DNA of 64,000 nucleotides, from positions 62,001-126,000 of the forward strand of contig DUSS01000027.1 in assembly GCA_012842495.1 (NCBI GenBank), in the 5' to 3' direction. The first letter of the stretch is position 1; the number at the start of each line of letters is the position of its first letter. This DNA is from Candidatus Fermentithermobacillaceae bacterium. GTDB lineage: Bacteria; Bacillota; Sulfobacillia; Fermentithermobacillales; DUSS01. Below are positions 40,169 through 48,917 of this stretch, in pieces. Position numbers and translations under genes: made by a program. Below the pieces are notes generated by a model that was not told the origin of the DNA, made no database searches, and saw only the letters and a list, made by a program, of their open reading frames with translations.

Positions 40169-43100
40169 CTAGTCTTCCTGTCGCTCAAGGAGCCTGACGC
40201 TTTCCCCAATTATTCGTCGAGTTTCTTCCTGTTCCTGCACTCTTCCCTTAACCACGACCACGCTATCCTGGGAAAGCGTGCTTCGCACCTGGGAGAAAAC
40301 GCGCGGGAACAGGATTATTTCTATTGATCCGGTGAAGTCTTCGATGGTGACGAAAGCCATCGGCTCGCCAGCTCTAGTGCGAATTTCTTTGATGGATGCG
40401 ACCCGTCCTCCTACAGATACCATCCTCCCTCCGGCCACCGAATCGATTTCCCCGATGGGCACAGTCGATTTGCGAAGTTCATCCCGGTAATCGTCCAACA
40501 CGTGCCCGCTGAGATAGATTCCCAGAAGCTCCCTTTCGTCCCGCAACCTCACATCCAACGGAAAGTCCTCGTCTTCACGTCTTCCCTTTTTATACTGCGT
40601 CATTTCGGAATATCCTTCTAACAGCGGAATCTGTCCTTCGGGTGCAGGTGCCCCTCCCGCGTGACATCCTCGCCCGCCCGGAATCGTAAGCGGGAGGGCT
40701 CCTTCCAGTTCGGGCTCGATGGCTCTGGAGCCACCGGATTCAGGATCGCCGGCTTGACCAGCGACTTTCTGATCGGCGGGACGTTCCCCGTTCGTCGTCT
40801 CCGGGTCGGGCGCGAAAAGCAAGAGCTGATTTTCGGCGCGTCCGATGGTGCGTCCCAGGTCGCGGGATAAAAGAACTTCCAGAAAGGCCAGATTCGACTT
40901 GCGGGAGCCGAATTCATCACACGCTCCCGATCTGATGAGACTTTCGAAAGCCCGGCGGGATGCCCCGCTTTTCCCGTAGATCCGGATGACGAGGTCTTCG
41001 AGGGAAGTATACCTGCCCGACCTCTCCCTCTCCTCCACAATGGCCCTGGCCAACGATAAACCTACATTTTTGATGGACGCCAGGCCGTATCTGATCTTCG
41101 TTCCGTGCACCGAGAAGCCGACACGGCTTTCGTTGACGGACGGACCCAACACGGATAGGCCCAGGCGCCGGGCTTCTTCAACGTACAGCCCCACCTTTTC
41201 CTGGGACCCCGCCACCGAAGAAAGTTCGGCGGCCAGAAACTCGGGAGGGTAGTGAGTTTTTAGATAAGCTGTTCTATACGCCACCAGCGCGTACGGGGCG
41301 GCGTGGTTCTTGTTGAATCCGTAGTTGGCGAACTTCAGGATGAGTTCGTATATGGTCCGGGCCAACTTTTCGTCGATACCGTTCCGCACCGCACCTTCCA
41401 TAAAAGCTTTTTCCATTTCCTTTAAGATTTCACCCTTTTTCTTCCCCACGGCCCGCCTCAGGATATCAGCTTGCCCCAGAGTGAAGCCGGCTATCGTCGA
41501 AGCCACCTTGAGTATCTGTTCCTGGTAGACCAGCACCCCGTATGTCTCTTTCAGGATGGGCTCTAAAGACGGGTGGAGATATACCGGTTTTCCGTGACGA
41601 GCCCGGAGGAACTCGGGGATTTGTTCCATTGGACCGGGACGGCACAAAGCGATCGCGGCCACGATGTCCGTGAATTTCTCCGGTCGCAGTTCTCTGAGAA
41701 CGTCCCTCACCCAGGATGATTCCAGCTGAAACACGCCCAGGGTCTCTCCATTGGAGATTTCCCTGTACGTTTCGGGGTCGTCCAGCGGTATGTCCGTTTC
41801 TTTCAGCTCGATCCCCCTCGACTCCTTCACCAGCTCCAGCGTCCTCTGGATCACCGTTAGCGTCCGCAGGGCAAGGAAGTCCATTTTGAGCAGGCCGAGC
41901 TCTTCCAGAGATTCCATGGGGAACTGGGTGACAACCACGTTTTCCTGGGTTTTGGCCAGGGGCACGTAATCGCTAAGGGGACCGGGTCCGATCACCACCC
42001 CGGCGGCGTGAACCGATGAGTGCCTGGGCATTCCCTCGATAGAAGATGCGTAAGCAAAGAGCTCCCCCATTTCCTTTTTCGTCGTTACGAGCGTCTTGAG
42101 ATCGGGCACCGTTTCCAAAGCCCGTTCCAGCGTCATCCCGGGCTGATACGGTATGAGTTTGGCCACCCTGTCGATATCGGCATAAGGGAGCCCCATGGCG
42201 CGACCCACATCTCTCACCACCGCCCGGGCCTGCATGGTTCCAAAGGTGATTATCTGAGCTACCCTGTCCTCACCGTACTTACGTCGCACGTAATCGATGA
42301 CTTCGTCCCGGCGGTCGTCGGCGAAATCGATATCGATATCAGGCATGGTCACGCGCTCGGGGTTGAGGAATCTCTCGAAAACCAGGTCGAACTCGACCGG
42401 GTCGATATCGGTGATGCCGAGGGCATAAGCGACGAGGCTCCCGGCGGCCGAACCCCTTCCCGGCCCTACAGCGATGCCGTTCTCCCTGGCAAACCTCACG
42501 AAATCGGCGACTATCAAGAAGTACGAGGCGTAGCCCATCTTCTCGATCATCCCGAGCTCGTACTCCAGACGTTGGCGACGCCGTTCGTCGGGGCGACCGT
42601 CGAACCGGGAATTCAGACCGGCCACGGCCATTTCCCTTAGCACCGTCTCCGGTCGCAGGCCGGGTTCGAGGGGGAACTCGGGCATCAAAAGTTTTCCAAG
42701 GCCCAGTTTAACGTCGCATCGCCCGGCAATCTCGACCGTCTGCCGGAGAGCTTCGGGGACCTCCCGGAACTGGGATTCCATTTCTCCGGGGGACTTCATA
42801 TAGAAGTCGTTTCCGGGAAATTTAAGCCGCTTCGGGTCGTCCCTGGTTTTCCCCGTTTGAATGCAGAGCAAGATATCGTGAGCTTTTGAGTCGCCCCTGT
42901 TCAGGTAGTGACAGTCGTTGGTGGCCACGACCTCAAGTTCGTACTTCTTCGAAAGCTCGAGGAGCTGCCGGTTTACCTCATCCTGCCCTGCGACTCCATT
43001 CCTTTGAAGCTCCAGGAACAGATTGTCTCGTCCGAAAATGTCAAGGTACTCACGGAGAGCCCTCTCGGCCGCCTCCCTATCCCTGTTGTGAAGGTGATAC

Positions 43101-43525
43101 GGGATTTCCCCTTGCAGGCAGGCGCTGAGGGCGATGAGGCCTTTGGAGTACCTGGCGAGGATTTCCCGGTCTACTCTCGGGTGATAGTAAAACCCCTCCA
43201 AAAACCCGGCGCTGGAAAGCTTGAGAAGATTCCCGTAGCCTTCCTGGGACTCAGCCAGAAGAACCAGGTGAAAGGCATCATCGACGCCGGAATCCTTTTG
43301 AAACCTGGAACCTGGCGCCACATAGACTTCGCAGCCGAGAACCGGTCTTATCCCCGCCTCCTGACAGGCTTTGTAAAACTCTACCACTCCGTACAGGTTT
43401 CCGTGATCCGTTATGGCCAGAGCGGGCATCCCCGTGTCCCGCGCTTTCTTGACGGCCTCCCGAATCCGGCACGCCCCGTCCAGGAGACTCCATTCGGTAT
43501 GGACGTGGAGGTGTACGAACTTCAT
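40169..43525 (-). CDS. dnaE: DNA polymerase III alpha subunit
   Basis: An 1118-residue replicative polymerase. N-terminal PHP domain with HLHVHTEWSLLDGA and ALAITDHGNLYG; palm with PDIDIDFADDRRDEV carrying catalytic Asp residues; GPGRGSAAGSLVAYALGI; fingers region around VYQEQILKVAS and GFNKNHAAPYALVAYRTAYL; tandem HhH region, then an OB-fold near residues 1010-1080 (VGGRVASIKEIRTRAGEPM). A loop of about 60 Gly/Pro/Glu-rich residues (ETTNGERPADQKVAGQ...) before the OB-fold is longer than usual. It is the first gene of the dnaE-pfkA-pyk unit. Confidence 0.97.
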   Translation of the reverse strand: MKFVHLHVHTEWSLLDGACRIREAVKKARDTGMPALAITDHGNLYGVVEFYKACQEAGIRPVLGCEVYVAPGSRFQKDSGVDDAFHLVLLAESQEGYGNLLKLSSAGFLEGFYYHPRVDREILARYSKGLIALSACLQGEIPYHLHNRDREAAERALREYLDIFGRDNLFLELQRNGVAGQDEVNRQLLELSKKYELEVVATNDCHYLNRGDSKAHDILLCIQTGKTRDDPKRLKFPGNDFYMKSPGEMESQFREVPEALRQTVEIAGRCDVKLGLGKLLMPEFPLEPGLRPETVLREMAVAGLNSRFDGRPDERRRQRLEYELGMIEKMGYASYFLIVADFVRFARENGIAVGPGRGSAAGSLVAYALGITDIDPVEFDLVFERFLNPERVTMPDIDIDFADDRRDEVIDYVRRKYGEDRVAQIITFGTMQARAVVRDVGRAMGLPYADIDRVAKLIPYQPGMTLERALETVPDLKTLVTTKKEMGELFAYASSIEGMPRHSSVHAAGVVIGPGPLSDYVPLAKTQENVVVTQFPMESLEELGLLKMDFLALRTLTVIQRTLELVKESRGIELKETDIPLDDPETYREISNGETLGVFQLESSWVRDVLRELRPEKFTDIVAAIALCRPGPMEQIPEFLRARHGKPVYLHPSLEPILKETYGVLVYQEQILKVASTIAGFTLGQADILRRAVGKKKGEILKEMEKAFMEGAVRNGIDEKLARTIYELILKFANYGFNKNHAAPYALVAYRTAYLKTHYPPEFLAAELSSVAGSQEKVGLYVEEARRLGLSVLGPSVNESRVGFSVHGTKIRYGLASIKNVGLSLARAIVEERERSGRYTSLEDLVIRIYGKSGASRRAFESLIRSGACDEFGSRKSNLAFLEVLLSRDLGRTIGRAENQLLLFAPDPETTNGERPADQKVAGQAGDPESGGSRAIEPELEGALPLTIPGGRGCHAGGAPAPEGQIPLLEGYSEMTQYKKGRREDEDFPLDVRLRDERELLGIYLSGHVLDDYRDELRKSTVPIGEIDSVAGGRMVSVGGRVASIKEIRTRAGEPMAFVTIEDFTGSIEIILFPRVFSQVRSTLSQDSVVVVKGRVQEQEETRRIIGESVRLLERQED

Positions 43526-43837
43526 AATAGCTCTCCCCCGGTGTCCTTTTATCCTGTCGCTGCTGCTCCGGTAGTCCTTACTCTTTCAGCGCCCTTGCGG
43601 TTCTGGCGCTCCTGCTTCCCGCGTATGGTGTGGCGGAACTACCGGGGCCGGCGACCCCCGTGACCCGGCATGCGCCCGCGCGGCGCACATCCGGCACCGC
43701 CTGCTGCGTGCTGGCCCGGCAGATCCGCTCTTCCGGTGCCCGGGTGCTAGCGTACAGTTTTGTCTCCAGTATCGACTTTTTCACAGAATTCATGTAAAAT
43801 CTGGTTCGGCTGAATACATGACAAGGTGGTATGAGTT
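43526..43837. other. Divergent intergenic region, dnaE / zinc-ribbon gene
   Basis: No gene is supported. It contains the start regions of two opposite transcripts. TAAAAT at about 43795 could be the -10 element of the zinc-ribbon gene, but no matching -35 is clear. Confidence 0.4.
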
Positions 43838-44008
43838 ATGCCCTGGAAGTACTGCCCAGCTTGTAAAGGTCTTTCGTACTCGGCCGATACTCATTACAAG
43901 AGTTGGATCTGCCCCTATTGCGGCAAGGAGCTCAAAGACGAACCCGACTATAATTCCCCCAAAGATGTGCCGCGGGACAAGGACGGCCAGGTCTTAGAGC
44001 TTCAGTGA
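43838..44008 (+). CDS. Small zinc-ribbon protein
   Basis: A 56-residue protein with two knuckles, YCPACKG (residues 5-11) and ICPYCGK (24-30), that can bind one Zn or Fe as in rubredoxin-like ribbons, then an acidic tail. ATG 43838 has AGGTGG eight bases upstream. Such short ribbons are often attached to or partner with nucleic-acid enzymes, but no function can be assigned here. It converges on nth. Confidence 0.75.
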   Translation: MPWKYCPACKGLSYSADTHYKSWICPYCGKELKDEPDYNSPKDVPRDKDGQVLELQ

Positions 44009-44019
44009 ACCACGGGAGA

Positions 44020-44727
44020 TTACACCTCTCGTCGCGCACACCAGTTTGAGATGGCGCAGTTGTCGCAATGGGGTTTTCTTTTTTTGCACACCTTCCGCCC
44101 GTGCTCAATGAGCCCTACGTGAAACTCCAGCATCCTGTCGGGAGGTATCATCTCGTTCAATATCACCTGAGCTTTTTTCGCGGACATCGCCGGGGGGATT
44201 ATCCCGAGCCTCTTCGCTATTCGCAGAATGTGAGTATCCACGGGAAAAACAGGCACGTCGAACCCGAAGAGCAGGGTACACGCGGCCGTTTTAGGTCCGA
44301 CACCGGGAAGGGAAAGGAGATATTCCATTGCCTCCCCCGGGTCGAGTCCGGCGAGTTTCTGTAAGTCTATTCTCCCCATGTCATCCCGAACCCTCTTCAG
44401 GGCAGCCTGAAGGTTCCTGGCCTTCTCCCTGCCCAAACCCGCTTTGGATATGGCAGCTTCGATATCTTGGGGATCTGCTAAAATCACTTCCTCCCAGGTC
44501 GGGAAAGCCTGCTTTAAACTCCGGAAAGCTTTTTCCGATTGGACGTCGCTGGTAGCCTGAGACAGTATCGTGGCTACCAGGACATCCACGGGATTTCCCC
44601 TGTGTGGTGCGAGAAGGGTTTGCCCCCTCCCCCGATAGGCGGATATGATGGCGTCGATCAATTCGATATCCAAAGCCGGCCACTTCCCGGCAACCGTTTG
44701 CCGGGACTTGCCTCGAGAATCCTTCAT
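44020..44727 (-). CDS. nth: Endonuclease III (HhH-GPD DNA glycosylase/AP lyase)
   Basis: A 235-residue base-excision repair enzyme for oxidised pyrimidines. LSQATSDVQSEKAF near residue 55, the helix-hairpin-helix LPGVGPKTAACTLL with the catalytic Lys, VDTHILRIAKRLG with the catalytic Asp, and a C-terminal [4Fe-4S] motif CKKRKPHCDNC followed by X5-C. About 20 extra N-terminal residues precede the core. LSQATSD replaces the usual LSQQTTD-like segment, but all catalytic residues are present. Confidence 0.95.
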   Translation of the reverse strand: MKDSRGKSRQTVAGKWPALDIELIDAIISAYRGRGQTLLAPHRGNPVDVLVATILSQATSDVQSEKAFRSLKQAFPTWEEVILADPQDIEAAISKAGLGREKARNLQAALKRVRDDMGRIDLQKLAGLDPGEAMEYLLSLPGVGPKTAACTLLFGFDVPVFPVDTHILRIAKRLGIIPPAMSAKKAQVILNEMIPPDRMLEFHVGLIEHGRKVCKKRKPHCDNCAISNWCARREV

Positions 44728-44900
44728 TCCTTCAAGCTCCGCTTCCAGCGGACTCCTCCCCTAAAAACTGGCTCGTTCTGTTCCGCTCTGCCGGGTCGCG
44801 CCCGCGAATCCGGTTACCCGGGCTGCACTCTCGACCTGTTCTACCGGATCTCCTCCGTGCGAGCCTGCCTTCCCCGTTTTTCCCTTTGGAAATTTAGCGT

Positions 44901-46361
44901 TCACCGGGCCTTTTCCTGCTCGAGCATGGCCACGATCTCCTTGAAGCGCCTACCCCGTTCTTCGAAGTTGGAGAACATGTCGTAACTGGCACAGGCTGGT
45001 GAGAGTACTACGGAATAACCCGGCTTCGCCAAATCCGCTGCTGCCCTCACAGCTCTTTCGAAATCCGTTTCCTCGTGTATGAGGTGTGCACCTCCCGCCT
45101 CCGTCAACGCCTTCTGAATCTTTCCGGCAGCTTGCCCCAGCGTCACACAGTGAATATCCCTGCCGACAACTTTGCGGGCAAGCTCGTGGAAAGGAAGACC
45201 TTTATCATAGCCACCCAGGATGAGCACCATGGGCCCGGGGAGAGCTTCAAGACACGCCACGGTCCTGGCGGGCGAAGTAGCTATGGAGTCGTTATAATAG
45301 CGTACGCCTGCGACCTCAGCAACGAACTCTATCCGGTGTTCCACACCTTTAAAGTTGCGGAGAGCTCGCCTCATTGCGTCGATATCCGCGCCCATGAGGA
45401 AGGAAACCATCATGGCTGCCAGGGCGTTGGCAACGTTGTGCCGGCCCGGTACCGGAAGCTCCGAACTCTTCAGGACGGGGAACTCCTCGCCCGAATCGCT
45501 CTTCAGAGTTAAAACACCGTCCCGAAGCACCGCCAACGGGCCGGCAGCTTTCTGCCCCAGGCCCGCACCCAGGGAAAACCAGCCTATGCGGCCGCGGCAC
45601 TCGCCGGCAAACTTCGCTACCGTGGGGTCGTCCGCGTTGAGCACTGCCCAATCCCGCTCCGTTTGGTAGCGGAAGATGTTCTTCTTCGATGCCACGTACT
45701 CCTGAAAGGAGTCATGGATATCCAGGTGATTCGGACTCACGTTCAAGATAGCTGCCACGTGCGGACTCTTATGGGTAAGTTGCAGCTGGAAGCTGGAAAG
45801 TTCGAGGACCACTTTCCCGTCGGGAGGGATCTCGTCCACCTTTTCCAGGAGAACCTGCCCGATGTTACCCCCGACGAATACCCGGTCCGGTGAAAAGCTC
45901 TCCCGCAAGATCGCCCCAGTCATGGAAACTGTGGTGGTTTTGCCCGAACTACCCGTTATGCCAGCGACCGGGGCGCGGCACAGATGCAGGAACAGATCGA
46001 CCTCCGTCGAGATGAAGGCGCCCCTGGCCCGAGCCATCTTTATGGACGGATCGTGCTTCTTCATGCCGGGAGTGAGGAAAACCCATCTATAGGAAGGCAG
46101 GCTTTCCAGGTAATCTTCCCCGAGACTCCATCCTACCTGTGAGCCGAATTCCCGGAATCGAGGGCCCAGTTCCGAGGGGCCTTTGCGATCGAAACACGTG
46201 AGTTTTGCGCCTTTTTTCAGCAAGTAACGAGCAAGGGCCGTGTTGGAGAGACCCATCCCCACCACGGCCACCTTTTCTCCTTCCCAGGAAGACGGAAAAA
46301 CATCTTCTCCCTTTCCGTTACCATCTGCTCCCCTGTTCAGTAAGGGTATGCGTACACCCAC
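44901..46361 (-). CDS. murD: UDP-N-acetylmuramoyl-L-alanine:D-glutamate ligase
   Basis: A 486-residue Mur ligase adding D-Glu to UDP-MurNAc-L-Ala in cell-wall synthesis. N-terminal Rossmann region (VAVVGMGLSNTALARYL), ATP loop GITGSSGKTTTVS (the usual TN is SS), FVGGNIGQVLL, LELSSFQLQ, LNVSPNHLDIHD with a conserved His, EHRIEFV and the C-terminal LILGGYDKGLPF. About 30 N-terminal residues precede the conserved core, and the true start may be internal. It lies away from any dcw cluster, directly after a DUF1189-like membrane protein gene. Confidence 0.96.
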   Translation of the reverse strand: MGVRIPLLNRGADGNGKGEDVFPSSWEGEKVAVVGMGLSNTALARYLLKKGAKLTCFDRKGPSELGPRFREFGSQVGWSLGEDYLESLPSYRWVFLTPGMKKHDPSIKMARARGAFISTEVDLFLHLCRAPVAGITGSSGKTTTVSMTGAILRESFSPDRVFVGGNIGQVLLEKVDEIPPDGKVVLELSSFQLQLTHKSPHVAAILNVSPNHLDIHDSFQEYVASKKNIFRYQTERDWAVLNADDPTVAKFAGECRGRIGWFSLGAGLGQKAAGPLAVLRDGVLTLKSDSGEEFPVLKSSELPVPGRHNVANALAAMMVSFLMGADIDAMRRALRNFKGVEHRIEFVAEVAGVRYYNDSIATSPARTVACLEALPGPMVLILGGYDKGLPFHELARKVVGRDIHCVTLGQAAGKIQKALTEAGGAHLIHEETDFERAVRAAADLAKPGYSVVLSPACASYDMFSNFEERGRRFKEIVAMLEQEKAR

Positions 46362-46379
46362 CGGAGAAACTCACCGCCT

Positions 46380-47243
46380 TCACAGTACAACGGGAGGCTG
46401 GGACGATCCAGCTCCGGCCGAACCGCTTCCTCCTGCGCTACCTCCTGCCGTAGGCTCCACCAGTCCCGCCTCGCCTGCCTGGGCTGCATCTTCCGTCGGG
46501 GTTTTCTTGAGCTTAATCAGCACCACCGCAACTATGCCGAGAGCGCCCAGCCAGTACAAGCCCTTCCAGAACGGTACCGGTAAATCCGCTACCGTCTTCA
46601 CCGTCTCCAACAGGGTTATGGGAACCATGGCGTACAATGATATGTTCCACAGCTTAGGATAGTCATATTGCGACCCGATGATGCTGTTGAGAACCAACGC
46701 CGCTATGGACAAGATCAGAATGTGCAAGAGCTTGACTATGAGCTTCACAACGAAATATACGGGGATGGCGAGAAAGCGCCAGGGCTTGACCACGTCGAGC
46801 ATTTCTATAAAATCGTCCCTGGTAACGGGAGCTTGCGTCGGGTTAAGCTCGCTCCAAGGAAGCATCTGCGCTCTGCCCTGCGACATTAATATCAGTTGAT
46901 ACGGACCGATAAACAACCCATCGCGGTAGCTCGCGACAAATTCTTCGGCAGTAGTATCGCCGGTGGTATCGATGATCAAAACCTGTGAGCCCAATTCGTA
47001 TCGCACCGGTATGTTGGGTATGAGGGTGAGCGTTCCACGGGCCAGGACAAAATCGGGTATATTGACGACAATCGCATCGATGACCTGATTGATGGTCGCC
47101 GCGAACTTCAGACCGCATATGACGGACACCACAATCAAGAAAACCAACAGGAACACGAAACTCTTTCCGAAACCGAGGGTAGCTAACTTCCGGTAACCTT
47201 TGAAGTTCCCGAAACTCGTAACGAACTGCTCAACAAGGCTCAT
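46380..47243 (-). CDS. DUF1189-like integral membrane protein
   Basis: A 287-residue protein with an N-terminal helix (FVFLLVFLIVVSVICGL), an extracytoplasmic beta-rich section (VLIIDTTGDT, YRDGLFIG), then four hydrophobic segments and a Gly/Ser-rich C-terminal tail. The layout and the DTTG/QLILMSQGRA segment fit DUF1189. No biochemical role is known. ATG 47243 is supported by GGAGG; it ends 18 bases before murD starts, so the two may be cotranscribed. Confidence 0.65.
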   Translation of the reverse strand: MSLVEQFVTSFGNFKGYRKLATLGFGKSFVFLLVFLIVVSVICGLKFAATINQVIDAIVVNIPDFVLARGTLTLIPNIPVRYELGSQVLIIDTTGDTTAEEFVASYRDGLFIGPYQLILMSQGRAQMLPWSELNPTQAPVTRDDFIEMLDVVKPWRFLAIPVYFVVKLIVKLLHILILSIAALVLNSIIGSQYDYPKLWNISLYAMVPITLLETVKTVADLPVPFWKGLYWLGALGIVAVVLIKLKKTPTEDAAQAGEAGLVEPTAGGSAGGSGSAGAGSSQPPVVL

Positions 47244-47421
47244 GGCGGTACCTCCCGCAAAGCGCAATAACCCGTTGCCCCTCTCCGACTAATGCCTGAA
47301 CAGCTAGTAACGTTCTCTCCTCAACGATGAATTGACATTCATCCTGGAGAAGCTATACGTCCAATTTCGCCTCTGCGTTCCGCCTTGCCCCGCTCGCTGC
47401 TTCTTCATCAGGAGCCGGGGA

Positions 47422-48612
47422 CTACCGTACTTCGTGGAGCACGGCCTCGAGCCTGTCCATTCCCTCTTTTATACGTTCCAGGGAAGTTGCGTATGAGAAC
47501 CTCAAATTCGCGCGGGTTCCAAAAGCTTCGCCTGGAACCACCGCGATCCTCGCCTTCTCCAGCAGGATCTCGGCCAAGACTGAACTCGATGTGATGACCT
47601 TGCCCCCCACGGACTTCCCGATGAGCCCGCTTACATCAGGGTAAATATAAAATGCCCCGCTAGGAATTGAGCACCGGAACTCCGGCATTCTCTGCGCCCG
47701 TTCGACGATGTAGTCCCGGCGCCTTTTGAACTCCTGCCGCATCCTCTCCACAGGCCCGGTAGGTCCCGTCAGGGCAGCGAGGGCCGCCTTTTGAGATATG
47801 GACGTGGGGTTCGAGGTAGCGTGGCTCTGCAAGTCGGCCATGGCCTTTATAACTTCTTTGGGACCACCAGCGTACCCTATTCTCCAGCCCGTCATGGCGT
47901 AAGCTTTCGATACCCCGTTCACCGTGATGGTGATGTTCAAGAGCTCCGGCGATAGGGAAGCGAAAGACACATGCTCACCCTCGTAGATGAGCTTTTCGTA
48001 TATCTCGTCGGATATCACCCAGATGCCGTGTCTGAGGCAGACCTCGGCAATGCCGGATAGCTCTTCCCTGGTGTATACCGCTCCGGTAGGGTTGGATGGG
48101 CTGTTCAGTATGAACACCCGGGTGCGTGGAGTGATAGCTCGGGAAAGCATCTCCGGCCTCACCTTGAACCCGGTATCGGGAGTCGTCTCGATGTACACGG
48201 GCTTTGCCCCTGCAAGCTTCACCATCTCCGGGTAGCTCACCCAGTACGGTACGGGGATCAAGACCTCGTCCCCGGCTTCGCACAGCACCATTACCGCATT
48301 GTATATGGAATGTTTCGCTCCCACCGAGACCAGGATCTGGTCGGGCTTGTAGTCAAGGCCGTTCTCCTCCCGGAACTTCCTGGCACACGCTTCCCTCAGT
48401 TCCAGGATGCCCGAGGATGGTGTGTATTTGGTAAAGCCTTTTCTGATGGCGTCTATGGCAGCTTCCTTTATGTGGTCGGGAGTGTCAAAGTCGGGTTCGC
48501 CTACCCCGAAATTAACCACGTCGACTCCCTGTTTCTGAAGCTCCTTCGTCCTGGCATCCAACGCCAGCGTAGGCGAAGCTCCAATGGCGCGAGCTCTCTC
48601 GGATATCTTCAT
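47422..48612 (-). CDS. Pyridoxal phosphate aminotransferase, aspartate type (class I)
   Basis: A 396-residue enzyme that moves the amino group between aspartate and 2-oxoglutarate (AspB/class Ib). NFGVGEPDFDTPDHI near the start, KYTPSSGILELREA, NSPSNPTGAVYTREE, ISDEIYEKLIYEG, and SKAYAMTGWRIGYAGG with the PLP Lys. ATG 48612 begins the conserved MKISERARAIGAS and has AAAAGGAA upstream; the open frame runs further upstream without coding signs. Single-gene unit. Confidence 0.93.
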   Translation of the reverse strand: MKISERARAIGASPTLALDARTKELQKQGVDVVNFGVGEPDFDTPDHIKEAAIDAIRKGFTKYTPSSGILELREACARKFREENGLDYKPDQILVSVGAKHSIYNAVMVLCEAGDEVLIPVPYWVSYPEMVKLAGAKPVYIETTPDTGFKVRPEMLSRAITPRTRVFILNSPSNPTGAVYTREELSGIAEVCLRHGIWVISDEIYEKLIYEGEHVSFASLSPELLNITITVNGVSKAYAMTGWRIGYAGGPKEVIKAMADLQSHATSNPTSISQKAALAALTGPTGPVERMRQEFKRRRDYIVERAQRMPEFRCSIPSGAFYIYPDVSGLIGKSVGGKVITSSSVLAEILLEKARIAVVPGEAFGTRANLRFSYATSLERIKEGMDRLEAVLHEVR

Positions 48613-48917
48613 TTCCTTTTGGGAGCATCGGTACCGCAAATCCCCAGGAATGCTCCCCGAACCTCCTTTCAATATGATGCCGAGCGGTTGTCCCCACTGA
48701 GCTCCATGATCGTGAGAGACAAACCCAAAACACATATTCCACACGTGCACCGGAAAACCTTTTGCTCCTCCGTGTCAGGATAACGCCACGATGCCGGGAA
48801 GGTGGACGATAGCTGGAAGAGCATCCACACTACTTCGATGATGTCGTCGAACAAGAAGGATCTCTCCCGCCTTTCGCCGAAAGTGCCACATCATGGGACC
48901 GCTGGAGGGATCGGCCA
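48613..48917. other. Divergent region before the large membrane protein gene
   Basis: No gene supported. GGAGGG at 48904-48909 is the ribosome binding site of the plus-strand gene. No clear promoter hexamers. Confidence 0.35.
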